From Musa acuminata AAA Group (taxonomy: Eukaryota; Streptophyta; Magnoliopsida; Zingiberales; Musaceae), in contig NC_088340.1 of NCBI RefSeq assembly GCF_036884655.1, positions 30,504,001 to 30,568,000 on the forward strand: a stretch of 64,000 nucleotides of DNA, read 5' to 3'. Shown in pieces: positions 1 to 9,868 of this stretch. The notes beneath the pieces were generated by a model. That model searched no databases. It was not told the DNA's origin and was given only the letters and a program-made list of their open reading frames with translations. A program made the position numbers and the translations under genes. Position 1 is the stretch's first letter, and each line of letters starts with the position of its first letter.

Positions 1-57
1 GGGAGTTAAGATTAACTCCATCATCAATTGGTTGTCATCATCAAAAAGGGGGGAGAT
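1..57 (+). other. 3' internal tail and polypurine tract of a Sirevirus
   Basis: The window opens inside the 3' untranslated end of a Sirevirus-type copia element. A run of A then G ending in GAGAT (about 44-57) is the polypurine tract that primes plus-strand DNA synthesis. It directly abuts an LTR that starts TGTTGAATC. The same arrangement precedes the 3' LTRs at 14812 and 44222. The rest of this element lies left of the window. Confidence 0.7.
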
Positions 58-864
58 TGTTGAATCTTATATTTTGATGATGAAACCAATTGATAAGTGT
101 TTATAATTTAATATGTATTTTAAGTGACGCAGGATGCTTCGATCAGGGAGAGATAATTAAAGCATGAAGAATCAAGTTGGGCCAAAGGAAAACATGTCAA
201 AAGATTAGACATCGAGTCAGAGGATCGGTCGACGTATCGGTAGAAGGCTTCGGGTTGTGAATTCGGGCATCGGACCAAGAAAAGCGAAAATTGCGCTAAG
301 TAAATTAGAGTTGTGGAGGTCAATTGACTGATTGGGCAATAGGCCGCAAGAGAGGACGATGCGCTGAAGATTTGGATGAAGCCCTGATGAACCAATGATA
401 TATCGGACAACATTTGATTTGCTTTATAATATTTGTCTAGATCAAAGTAGGTTTTATTTGTGCAGGATTAACTATGATAGTGATCAAGGCATAAAGCAAA
501 ATGAAGTCCCAGAGTTAAGAACGAGATCTTATTGGGAGTTCGAAAGTTCATCGGAAGTCCAAACATTTATCAGAAGTACTGCAGAATTAACTGAGAAGTC
601 TAGGAGCTTACCAAAGAAGCTCGTCGGAACTCGCCAAGAAAATTGTAGTGAAGTTCAGGAGCTTGCTGAGAGTCCGCTGGAATATTGCCTAGAGATCGTT
701 GGAAGTTCGTCGGAAGATCACCGGAAGCTCGTCGAAAGAAACCTAGACTTACCAGACTTATTTAGCTTATTATATGTCTTAAATTTCATCGTTAGCACAT
801 AATTAGGTTGGAATTGGGCCAACCCAATTAGGGAAAAGTTGGGCCCAAGTTTGGGTTGTGTTGA
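58..864 (+). mobile_element. Sirevirus LTR, 5' part only, cut by a chromovirus
   Basis: This is the first half of a Sirevirus LTR. It starts TGTTGAATC after a polypurine tract and matches the subtype of the LTRs at 30546 and 44222. It includes the degenerate CGGAAG-rich repeat region (about 540-730). It stops at 864, where a chromovirus LTR begins, so the palindrome array, TATA box and LTR end are missing. No continuation of this subtype follows the chromovirus at 3885, so the right half was lost. Short ORFs here are not genes. Confidence 0.75.
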
Positions 865-1258
865 TGTTAGAACCCTTACAGATTCTAAACTTGGGGTTGA
901 TCTCTTTAGGGGATCGGCCTCCTTGGAACTCTATAGAGGTTCCTCCCTCCAAGTTGCTGCTCAAAGGCTGCAGAAAAGATTCATCTATCGCTTATCAAAA
1001 GAGGAGGAATACATGGCCATTTATAGGGTTTCTAAACCCTAACTCCTAATAGGACTCCTACTCAAGACTCTTACTTCTAACCAACTCCTAATAGGACTTC
1101 TACTCAAGACTCCTATTCCTTTACAACTCCTAATTCATCTCTAAGAAACAACCTCCTAACCCTAGCCGACCTCTTCACCTCTTTAATAGGGGTCGGCTTA
1201 GGTAGGTTTTACATGAATGTCCCTCTCAATTAGGACTCTCCTAGCTAGAGTCCTAACA
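865..1258 (-). repeat. Chromovirus 3' LTR (copy 1)
   Basis: A 394-bp LTR reading TGTTAGAACCC to CCTAACA on the plus strand. It is homologous to the LTRs at 27113-27498 and 47685-47982. It has one copy of the 44-bp terminal unit that is tripled at 27366-27497. It also has a private stretch before that unit (about 1155-1214) absent from the other two. Confidence 0.8.
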
Positions 1259-3884
1259 GACTCATCCTCTTCAAATCAGCCTTGTATTCGAGGCTGACGA
1301 TTCATGAATTTTAGGAATTTGATCTTCAAGTCGTCATAGTTCTCCCAAGTGGCATCTTCTGTTGGTAGGTTCACCCACTGCATTAGCACTTTAGTAGTGG
1401 GTCGTTGTCATCGAGTCACGATCTGTCGATCAATAATAGCACTTGGCTGGGTTTGGAGTTCTCCTTGGATAGTCATATTTGGTGGGTGGCTTTAGGCTAT
1501 CTCCAAGCACCTATTTATAACTTTTGTCTGACCGTTGATTTGTGGGTGCTATGTCATACTCCTTTTTAATTTAGTACCCTACATATGGAATAACTTTGTC
1601 CAAAATCTGCTCGTGAAAGTGCAAGTAGAATTTATTATAAGCACAATGCGTCCCTTATAGTATAATTCTTTTGAGTTCCAATTGTAATGAGCCACGGAGC
1701 TTGGTGCTTCCTCCATTTTTTTTATAATCTTACTAGTCTATGAATCTTCCTGCCATTCCATCTTAATATCCTCAAGGAAGTCGCCGGTCGGAAGTGAAAA
1801 GGCCGAAACTTCAGCTTGCTCGGGTAGTTGTGAAAGCGCATCTGCAAGAACATTCTCTTTCCCCTTTTTGTAAGTTATTTCATAATCAAATCTAAGAAGT
1901 TTTGTTACCCATTTTTGCTGCTCAGGAGTTGATATCTTTCGCTCCAAAAAGTACTTAAGGTTTTTATGGTCGATTTTAATTTGAAATCGTCGACCAATCA
2001 AGTAGGGTCTCCACCTCATTGCTGCGCGCACAATGGCGAGCATCTCCTTATTGTATGTTGACTTATTTTGATGGGAGGGAGATAATGTCTTGCTAGTGTA
2101 TGCGAGTGGTCGATCATCTTACATGAGAATGGCTCCAATTCTGACTCCAGATGCATCGGCCTCAATAATGAAGGGTCGGTTGAAATCTGGTAGTGTTAGC
2201 ACCGGCGTCGTCGTCATGGCTGCCTTAAGTTTGTCGAAGGCAGCGGAGGCTCTGTCTAACCATTGGAAGACATCTTTTTCTAATAAGAAAGTAAGTGGTG
2301 CATTGATCTTTCCATAGTTTTTCACAAACTTATGATAGTAGCCTATTAAACCTAGAAAGCCATGTAGCAATTTTATGTTCCTCGGGGTAGGCCAGTTTTG
2401 CATTGCTTCAATTTTGAAGGGGTCCACTATCACACCTTCCTTTCAAATGATCTGCACAAGATATTCCACCTTCTGTTGAAGAAAGTAAAAATTTATAGTG
2501 GTTGTTGTGTGTTCAAAAGGTGGTTTTCGGTATGTCTTCTTCGCACACTCATATTTGATGATACCCGGATCAAAGGTCTAGCTTTGTGAATATTTGTGCT
2601 CCCTTTCATCTAGCAATTCATCTGCTATTGGAATAAGGTATTTGTCCTTAATGGTTATGCCATTGAGAGCTCGGTAATCAATGCATATTCGCCATGTTCC
2701 GTCCTTCTTGCGTACAAGTAGCACCGGTGAAGAGTAGAGGTTGCAACTTGGCTGAATAACTCCTGTTTCGAGCATCTCTTTTACAATCCTTTCTATTTCA
2801 TCCTTCTGGAGATGTAGATATTGATATGGCCGAGTATTTGCTGGAGGTTTGCCTGAAAGAATCATTATATAATGATCATGCCGACGAGTAAGAGGTAGGT
2901 TGTACGGTTTGTCAAATATATCTGGAAATTCAACAAGCAAAGGAAGTAGGTTTGGATCTTCAAATTCTATTGGCTCTCCCTTAGTTTGCTGCTCAAGTTG
3001 TACCAAAAATCTGCTGCATACTTTATGCAAAACCTTCTCCATTTGTTGTGAGCAAATCGTCGTTACGTCGCCCCCACGTTTCCCGTTCAGTATCACTTGT
3101 TTCTCCTTACAATAAAATTTCATAATTAGTTGTATAAAATTCTAAGAAATATCACCTAATGTCGTCAACCATTTAATTATGAGCATGGCCTCATGATCAT
3201 CAAGAGGGAGAAGGAAGAAATATGCAATTATCTCTTGGTAAGGCCTCATGATCAGCAACAGTTTCACTTGCAGACGCCTACGATCATACTTCAAAATCTA
3301 TCCATCGGCGACCTTAACGTCAAACCTATTCCAATTCTTGATAGGTAAGGCCATTTGGATAGTAACCTTACTATTTAGAAAGTTATTAGTACTACTCGTG
3401 TCGATGAGAACAGTGATCGGTTGTTGTTTGAGAAGGCCTCCAACTTTCATCGTTTGCGGGTTTGAGTAGCCGGCTAGTGTATGTACCGTAACTTCGGTCG
3501 GTTGTGGCTCTTCTTCTGCATCTTCTTCTTCATGTTCAAGGCTCTCTTCTGGATGTTCAATGACCACTTCTTCTATTGGTTCAATCATAAGAAGTCTCCC
3601 TTTACTATAGCAATGCTCATGGCTCCACGGCTCGTCACAATGCCAACATAACCCCTTCGCATATCGCTCCCGAAGCTCTTCTCTTATTAACCTATTTGGT
3701 GTAGGGACTTGGTCGATAGTAGGGGGGGCTGAGGGCTTCAATATTGCTGGTTGAGGAGTGATCCTAGTCCTCTAAGCTTCATGGTTCAATTGCTCCTCTT
3801 GATGTCGTGCGAAAGAGATGGCTGCCACAAGCGTATATGGTTGTCGCGCTTTAACTTCTCCTCGTATCTCCGACTTCAAGCCCT
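1259..3884 (-). pseudogene. Chromovirus gag-pol remnant with internal deletions
   Basis: Decayed gag-pol, read right to left. Around 3740-3298 are a single CWHCDEPWSHEHC zinc knuckle and an aspartic protease with the site VLIDTSSTNNFL. Next comes the N-terminal half of reverse transcriptase (3123-2578, with LVRKKDGTWR and IDYRALNGI), then the RT C-terminus (2433-2119), then RNase H (2043-1738, with TDHK changed to IDHK). Chromodomain-like sequence lies near 1490-1300. Compared with the copy at 27.5-30.5 kb, three segments are gone: the RT core with the catalytic FFDD box (near 2440-2580), the zinc-binding and core integrase (near 1620-1650), and the integrase C-terminus (near 1500). It cannot encode a working polyprotein. 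Confidence 0.75.
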
Positions 3885-5060
3885 CATGATGAAATCAATT
3901 GATAAATTATTTGATATAATCTATATATTGAGAAAAGTATGCAAGATTAACTACAATAGTAGTAAGACATAAAGCAAATGTTGTGCAGGAGTCAAGATCG
4001 AGATTTCGTTAGGAGTTCGAGAGTTCGTCATAAGTCCGGACGTTCGTTAGAAGTTCCATCGGAATTAACCGAGAAGTCCATGAGCTTGCCAAAGAAGCTC
4101 ATTGGAATTTCCAAGAAGATCGTCATGAAGTCCAGGAGCTTACCGGAAGTCTGACGGAACATTGCCGAGAGATCATCGGAAGTTCGCAGGAAGATCGTCG
4201 GAAGCTCATCGGAAGAACAATTAACGAACTAGAACAAAAATACTTTGTTAAATGTCTTAATTATTGTAGTTAGACCTTAAGTTAAGTTAGGATTGGGAGG
4301 TAATCTCACTAACTTAGTTAGGGGCCAATTGGGCCCTTAACAGGACTGAATTGGGTCGAATTGAATAGCCTATTCAGCACCTAAAGTCATGACCAATGGT
4401 GGCACCGCCTGGTGACTCAGCCTCCCAAGTGGTCTGGGCGGTGGTACTACCAGTAGTTAATACTGTCCGACGGTGGTACTACCCATGTCAGGCGGTGGTA
4501 TCGCTAGAGCTCGGTCTCCGAGCTTTGTCAAGCAGGCATACCGCCCAATGTCAGACTACAAGCGATAGTACCACCCAATAATGGCTGTGGTACTGCTAGT
4601 ACCCTAAAATCTGAGGATGTGACACTTTTTGGCTCAAATTCTGAAGCCATTAGGGCCTATAAATACCCCACCCATTTCTGCATGAAAGGGCATGAAAGTG
4701 TGAATATAATCTTAAATTCTAGGGGTGTTAAAAGTGTTGTAAAAGTACAAGAGTCCTCCTCCTTCCTTTCTAAGTGTTGAGATCATTCAAGAGAGGTGTG
4801 AGGCTTGTAAGGGTTATCTCCTAAACCCGTGAAAAGGAGAAAGCTATGTAAAGAGGTGGTTGGTCTTCGTCTATTGAAGGACCATTAGTGGACGTTGGTG
4901 ACCTCGACGGAGGAGGAATAGGAAATGGATGTAGGTCACAACCATCGAACCACTATAAATTCCAATGTGTTATTTCCTTACTACAAATTTTCTTGTTATT
5001 CATATTTATTTTGATGATATTATTTTTTGTTCTACAAATAAATCCTTATGCAAATCGTTT
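3885..5060 (+). mobile_element. Degenerate Sirevirus LTR fragment
   Basis: Homologous to the LTR at 8045 but lacking the first 20 or so bases. It begins mid-LTR at TGATGAAATCAATT, directly against truncated chromovirus gag. It keeps the CGGAAG-rich repeats (4010-4210), a decayed GGCGGTGGYAC palindrome array (4396-4605) and the TATA box (about 4658-4666). The LTR end is not recognisable, and similarity fades near 5010-5060. Small ORFs across the array are artefacts of GC-rich repeats. Confidence 0.65.
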
Positions 5061-5124
5061 GCCAAAAGTATGAAAGAGTTTGAAATGAGTTTATGAACTA
5101 ACTTTCTTTTTAGGCTTACCAATC

Positions 5125-5940
5125 AAATAACTTAGTAATGGTATTTTTCTTATTCAAACAAAAATATGCATTAGATTTGTTTAAACAGTTTAATATGGAT
5201 AGTTCAAAAGCTATTAATACTCCTCTGAGTACCTCTATTAAGTTAGACATTAACGAAAGTAGAGAAAGCTTTGATCAAAAGGCTTATAGGATATGATAGG
5301 AAGTTTACTATACCTCACCACAACTAGATCGGACATCATGTTTAGCATAGGACTTTATGCTAGGTTTCAATATAATGCTAAGCTATCTCATATTAAAGCG
5401 GTTAAAAGAATTCTTAGATATCTTAAAGGAATGACTAATCTAGAATTATGGTATCCAAAATCTAAAATTTTTGAACTAATTGCTTATGTTGATACGAATT
5501 TTGCTGGATGTAGAATAGATAGAAAAAGCACATCCGGAACATGTCAATTCTTAGGTCATGCATTTGTCTCTTAGTCTTCTAAGAAATAAAACTTGATTGC
5601 ACTATCTACAATTGAAGCTGAATATATAGCGGCGAGTGATGTTGTACACAAGTTGTATATATGAAAAATACATTAGAAGATTATAAGATTCACCTTAAGA
5701 ATATTTTCATAAAATGTGATAACACGAGTGCAATATGTTTAACAAAAAATCCTATTCAATACTCTAGAACTAAACATATTGACATTAGACATTATTTCAT
5801 AAGAGATCATGTTAATAACCATGACATGTCTTTAGAGTTTATTAATACGAAAAATCAATTAGCCGATATCTTTATAAAACCTTTAAATGAAGAATAATTT
5901 AATTTTGTTAGAAGAGAGTTAGGGATGTTAAATTGTCCGA
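5125..5940 (+). pseudogene. Copia RT C-terminus and RNase H remnant, unit 1
   Basis: Encodes the end of a Sirevirus reverse transcriptase and its RNase H. It begins at QTKYALDL-like sequence and passes through MIGSLLYLTTTRSDIMFS, the RNase H start (AYVDTNFAGC) and KTEAEY-type sequence seen as [12 protein letters not shown]. It ends with HIDIRHYFIRDH and NQLADIFIKPLNEE. Several stops interrupt it, including ones in the SSKK and VYMK segments. The finger, palm YVDD core and everything upstream are absent. It is the first member of a direct duplication with 6300-7038. Confidence 0.75.
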
Positions 5941-6299
5941 ATGCATGAGTTTGTTGAATTTCTTTTCTGGACTATCTTCCTCCTAATTCATTGCATGAAT
6001 GGAGCTTTCATGAATTTATTTTATTTTTATCTTCATCTTAACTTGATATCAAATTTGCTTCATACCCTTGCTCCATCACTTAATGATTTTTTATACACTT
6101 AATCACTTCACTTAAGGAATTCATTGATCAATGCATCTCTCACGGATTTCACTCTTGTGAATTTTTAATAAGAAACAGATTTGATTTATGAAGTTTTATT
6201 CATGAATTTCTTTTTCATGTGATGCTCCTCTCCCATGAATTCTTCCTTATTCTTCTCATGAAAGATGAATTTTATGAATTTCAATGGATATCTGGATCC

Positions 6300-7038
6300 T
6301 TTAAACAACTTAGTAATGGTATTTTTCTTAGTCAAACAAAATATGCATTAGACTTGCTAAAACGGTTTAAAATGGATAGTTCAAAGGCTATCAAAACACC
6401 TATGAGTACCTCCATGAAAGTTAGACATTGATCAAAAAGCTTATAGGGGTATGATAGGTAGTTTACTGTACCTCACCGCAACTAGACCGAACATCATGTT
6501 TAGCGTAGGAGTTTGTGCTAGGTTTCAATCTAATCCTATGCTATCATATCTTAAAGTAGTTAAAAGAATTCTAAGATATCTTAAAGGAATCACTAATCTA
6601 GGATTAGATAGAAAAAGCACATTCAGAACATGTCAACTCTTAGGTCATTCACTTGTCTCTTGGTCTTCCGAGAAACAAAACTCAGTTGTACTATCTACGA
6701 CCAAAGCCGAATACATAGCTTCTAGTGCATATTGTGCACAAGTCGTATGGATGAAAAATATATTAGAAGATTATAGAATTTATCTTAAGAATATTCTCAT
6801 AAAATGTGATAACACAAGTGTAATATGTTTAACGAAAAATCATATTCAACATTCTAGAACTAAACATATTGACGTTAGGCATCACTTTATACAAGATCAT
6901 GTTAATAATCATGATATAATTTTAGAATTCATTGATATGAAATATCAATTGGCCGATATCTTTACAAAACCTCTAAATGAAGAACAATTTGATTTCATTA
7001 GAAGGGAGTTAAGAATGTTAAATTGTCCGAATGCATGA
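6300..7038 (+). pseudogene. Copia RT C-terminus and RNase H remnant, unit 2
   Basis: Second copy of the Sirevirus pol tail. A nearly open frame from 6451 to 7038 reads MIGSLLYLTATRPNIMFSVG, then VKRILRYLKGITN, then RNase H (DRKSTFRTCQ, STTKAEYIASSAY, CDNTSVICL) and the family end QLADIFTKPLNEEQFDFIRR. Relative to unit 1, about 30 residues around the first RNase H aspartate (the AYVDTNFAGC region) are deleted, so a catalytic residue is missing. A frame break near 6430 separates it from the preceding RT tail. It is not functional. Confidence 0.75.
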
Positions 7039-8010
7039 ATTTGATGTGCATCTTTTCCGGACTTTCTTGATTTTTTTTAGGCTTTCATGAAATTATTTCA
7101 TTTCGTATCCAAGGCCTTTATGAAATCCAAAATATCAATTTACTTGGTATCAAATTTATTTCATACCCTTGCTCCATCACTTAATGATTTTTTATACACA
7201 TAATCACTTCACTCATAGAATTTATTGACAAATGCATCTCAGTGTGTGATTTATGAAGTTTTATTCGTGAATTTCTTTTTCATATGATGCTCTCTTCCCA
7301 TTAATTCTTCCTTACTCTTCCCTTGAAAGATGAATTTTAGTGTGTGATGATTACTTGCAAGAATGGCGATTTTATTTCACATGGATATCTTGATCCTTTT
7401 CATGAATCCCTTCTCTTTGTTAAAATTGAAACATGATTTAATGAAACTCATTTATTGTTTTGAATTTGACTTGGTTTAAATCATTTCATGAATTTGGTTC
7501 TTAATAGATTCTTTCCACACATTTCTTCCTCTTCTTATTTTTATGACAAAGGAAGAAAGAAACTTGCACATTTAAAGAAGAACCAAAAAGCTCTTGAGTA
7601 AAAATATTAACTTATCCAAAAAGGTTATCATGAAAAGTTTTTTCTTCCCTTCCTTTATGGCTTGGATAAATTGGTGTGAAACTTGCTTAATTTTGTTTAC
7701 CACACTTGCATTGTTGAATGGTTCTCTTTTTTGTTGATGACAAAAGGGGAGAAATGATACCAAAATATGGCAAATTGATGACAAATTGGCATTATAAATG
7801 TTTGAAATGTATCTTATCGTAAATGCTTGTATCTTATCATAAATGCTTGTATGTTTTGCGAATGCTTGAAATATAATTGGAATCGTTAAATACATCGCAA
7901 CACATTACAAATGCTTAAAACATATCAAAATGTATTTCATATGCATTGTAGATACTTGAAATATTTCATGAATGCTTGATAATTATCTATCATTATAATA
8001 AGGCATCATG
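7039..8010 (+). other. Sirevirus 3' non-coding tail
   Basis: No gene. AT-rich 3' untranslated sequence of the copia unit before it. It holds an internal polypurine tract (about 7739-7753, GACAAAAGGGGAGAA) of the type repeated upstream of Sirevirus 3' LTRs, and a short tandem repeat based on TATCTTATCRTAAATGCTTG (about 7811-7853). The tail stops near 8010, where minus-strand E2 LTR sequence begins, so the 3' LTR of this unit is missing. Confidence 0.6.
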
Positions 8011-8044
8011 AGCTCTCCGATGAGGTCTCCAGCGTCCACTAAAG
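8011..8044 (-). repeat. E2 3' LTR, distal fragment left of E1
   Basis: About 34 bp that align, with several differences, to the E2 5' LTR just before its CACTAAAGGCCTTCC site (near 23330-23360), and to the reverse complement of the region around 9230 in the E1 LTR. They run directly into the E1 target site TAAAG (8040-8044). The LTR continues at 16580. The outer end is truncated at about 8010. Confidence 0.6.
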
Positions 8045-8569
8045 TGTTGAATCTCGGATTTTGATGATGAAGTCAATTATCATTTGTTATCTAATCTATA
8101 TGTTGAGATAAGTGTACAGGATTAACTACGATGAAAGTGAGACATGCAGTAGGAGTTGCACCGGAGTCAAGACAATGATCACGTTGGGAGTTCGAGAGTT
8201 CGACGGAAGTTCGGACAGTCGTCGGAAGTTCTGCGGGAACAAATCCGAGAAGTCCATAAGCTTGCCAAAGAAGCTCGTCGGAACTCGCCAAGTGAATCGT
8301 CGCAAGTCCAGGAGTTTGCCGGAAGTCCGCAGGAGCATCACCGAGGGTTCATCGGATGATCAACGAAAGTTCGCCGGAAGCTCGCCGGAAGAAGCGATTG
8401 ATGCACCGGAGCAAGTTGTAGTAAATGTCTTAGGAAAAATCATAGTTAACACATTGATTAAGTTGGAAATGGGAGGTGATCCCATTAACTTAATCTTGGG
8501 GTAATTGGGCCCCTGAAAAACCCAAATTGGGCCGAATGGATCAACCCATTCGGACCCTGATTTCTGCCA

Positions 8570-8928
8570 GGCGGTTGAACCGCCCAAGGCAGGAGGTTGC
8601 ACCGCTTGGGCTCAGTCTCCGAGCGAGACTGGGAGGTGCAACCGCTCCAGCCAGGCGGTGGCACTGCCTGGGGCTCAATCTCCGAGCGAGAATAGGCGAT
8701 GCAACCTCCCCTGACAGGAGGTGGCACCGCCTGAGCTCAGTCTTCGAGCTCTACCAGGTGGTGCAACCGCCTTAGTCAGGAGGTGCAACCGCCTGAGCTC
8801 GGTCTTCAAGCTCTGTCAGGAGGTGCAACCGCCCCTGACAGGAGGTAGCACCGCCCAGAGGCTCAGTCTTCGAGCTCTGCTAGGCGTTGCAACCTCTCCA
8901 GTCAGGAGGTGCAACCGCCTGATCCCGG
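8570..8928 (+). repeat. GC-rich palindrome array in LTR U3
   Basis: Roughly eight to ten degenerate copies of a near-palindrome of the form GGCGGTGCAACCGCC or GGAGGTGGCACCGCC. They are separated by CTCAGTCTCCGAGCGAGAC-type spacers that are themselves partly self-complementary. Each unit could fold into a short hairpin with arms GGCGGT/ACCGCC. The array ends about 50 bases before the TATA box, so it is the obvious candidate for promoter control and, being CpG-rich, for methylation. Confidence 0.8.
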
Positions 8929-8979
8929 AATTCCGGGAATTGATAGTTTTGAGCTCCAAATTTGAACTGGGTTGGGGCC

Positions 8980-8987
8980 TATAAATA
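8980..8987 (+). promoter_or_regulatory. LTR TATA box (E1 5' LTR)
   Basis: TATAAATA in the context GGGGCCTATAAATACCCC, itself nearly palindromic. It is conserved in every Sirevirus LTR here (for example 15747-15754, 31656-31663, 45279-45286), and sets the likely RNA start about 30 bases downstream. Confidence 0.8.
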
Positions 8988-9818
8988 CCCCACCCATTCA
9001 GCACTGAAAGGGTAGGAACTTACACCGAAATCTTGATCTTTTTATGTGATTCTTAGAGCTCAAAATTGTTGTAAAGGCCAAAAGTTCTTCTCCCTCTGTT
9101 CTTCCAAGTTCTGAGTTGTAAAGAGAGGAGAGAAAATTATGTAAGGGTTGTCTCCTAAGCCCGTCAAAAGGAGTGAAACTATAAAAGGGTGGTTGGCCTT
9201 CGCCTATTGAAGGAAGGCCTCTAGTTGACGTCGGTGACCTCGTCGGTGGAGGAAGCCAAAAGTGGAGTAGGTCAAGATTGACCGAACTACTCTAAATCTC
9301 GGTTTGCATTTACTTTAAGCATATTATCTTTACTGCAAACCTCCTCTAAAGCTTACTACTTTCTGCGCATATACGATCGAGTTTCAAGCTTTGCACTTTC
9401 CGAATCAGTGTTTAGACGTAAATCTATTTTTTTCGTACGATCATCATATTTCAGTTTGCGCTTACGTTCTGATTTCCATTATAACTGCAAACTACCTTTA
9501 TATATTTGCTTTAACTGCATCTCGCCTTATCTCAAGTTAAAGTGGTTTACAAATCAACTTTTATGCCGAAATTGCTTTTATCGTACAAACGTCGTATTTC
9601 AGTTTGCGCTTATATTCTGATTTCCTTCATAACTGCAAACTTCGTTCATATCTTTGCTGCATCTCTCCTAGTCAAAAGTTGAAGTGATTTACGAATCGGC
9701 TTTCTTACCAAAATTACTTCTATCGAACGAAAGCAGTTTTCGATTTTAATCGCAGAAGGTTTTCCGCTGCACTAATTCACCACCCCCCCCCCCCCTCTTA
9801 GTGCTCTTGATCCTAACA

Positions 9819-9833
9819 ATTAGTATCAAAGCG
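9819..9833 (+). other. Primer-binding site (E1)
   Basis: The sequence after the 5' LTR, ATTAGTATCAAAGCG, is a two-transition variant of ATTGGTATCAGAGC. The latter is complementary to the 3' end of initiator methionine tRNA and is present unmutated at 32155. Confidence 0.8.
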
Positions 9834-9868
9834 GGGTTAACTCTCTAACGGATTAAAACCCAAGACAG

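Larger units (their letters stand above)
865..3884 (-). mobile_element. Truncated Ty3/gypsy chromovirus, copy 1
   Basis: This is a minus-strand chromovirus with its 3' LTR at the left (865-1258) and the gag/5' end missing at the right. It is the same family as the copy at 27113-47982. Read on the minus strand it keeps the gag C-terminus, protease, part of reverse transcriptase, RNase H and the chromodomain. The 5' LTR and gag N-terminus were replaced at about 3884 by a Sirevirus LTR fragment, so no target duplication can be checked. The short LTR suggests the Reina or a related chromovirus clade, which is tentative. Confidence 0.8.
5125..7400 (+). repeat. Direct duplication of a Sirevirus RT/RNase H plus 3' UTR segment
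   Basis: Two successive units of about 1.1 kb each, roughly 5125-6299 and 6300-7400, carry the same order: RT tail, RNase H, then a non-coding tail containing a shared block that begins TACCCTTGCTCCATCACTTA in both. Unit 1 ends within sequence resembling ATGGATATCTGGATCCTTT. Unit 2 contains the matching spot near 7380-7400, which suggests recombination between related elements there. The units differ by many substitutions and by a deletion in unit 2's RNase H, so the duplication is old or joined two different copies. Confidence 0.65.
8045..9818 (+). repeat. E1 5' LTR
   Basis: A 1774-bp LTR from TGTTGAATC to CCTAACA. In order it has degenerate CGGAAG-rich short repeats (about 8180-8400), the GC-rich palindrome array (8570-8928), TATAAATA (8980-8987), a transcribed region, and a C-run (9783-9795) shortly before the end. 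LTR palindromes directly upstream of the TATA box are, from memory, a known Sirevirus hallmark. The ORFs lying across it are not genes. Confidence 0.92.

Noticed and set aside
8112..8504. 130-residue ORF and its relatives in other LTRs (14879, 395, 31072, 44747)
   Set aside because: They lie across the CGGAAG repeats of LTRs, differ in frame between copies and have no conserved protein; repeats simply avoid stops.
8527..8984. ORFs with repeated GGATAPARR-type words
   Set aside because: They are translations of the GC palindrome array and occur on both strands.
9783..9795. C-runs at 9783, 25828 and 45747 as functional elements
   Set aside because: Length varies between sister LTRs; slippage or sequencing error is the simpler reading.
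9819..9833. tRNA gene pieces at primer sites
   Set aside because: Only the 12-14 bases complementary to a tRNA 3' end are present; no cloverleaf.
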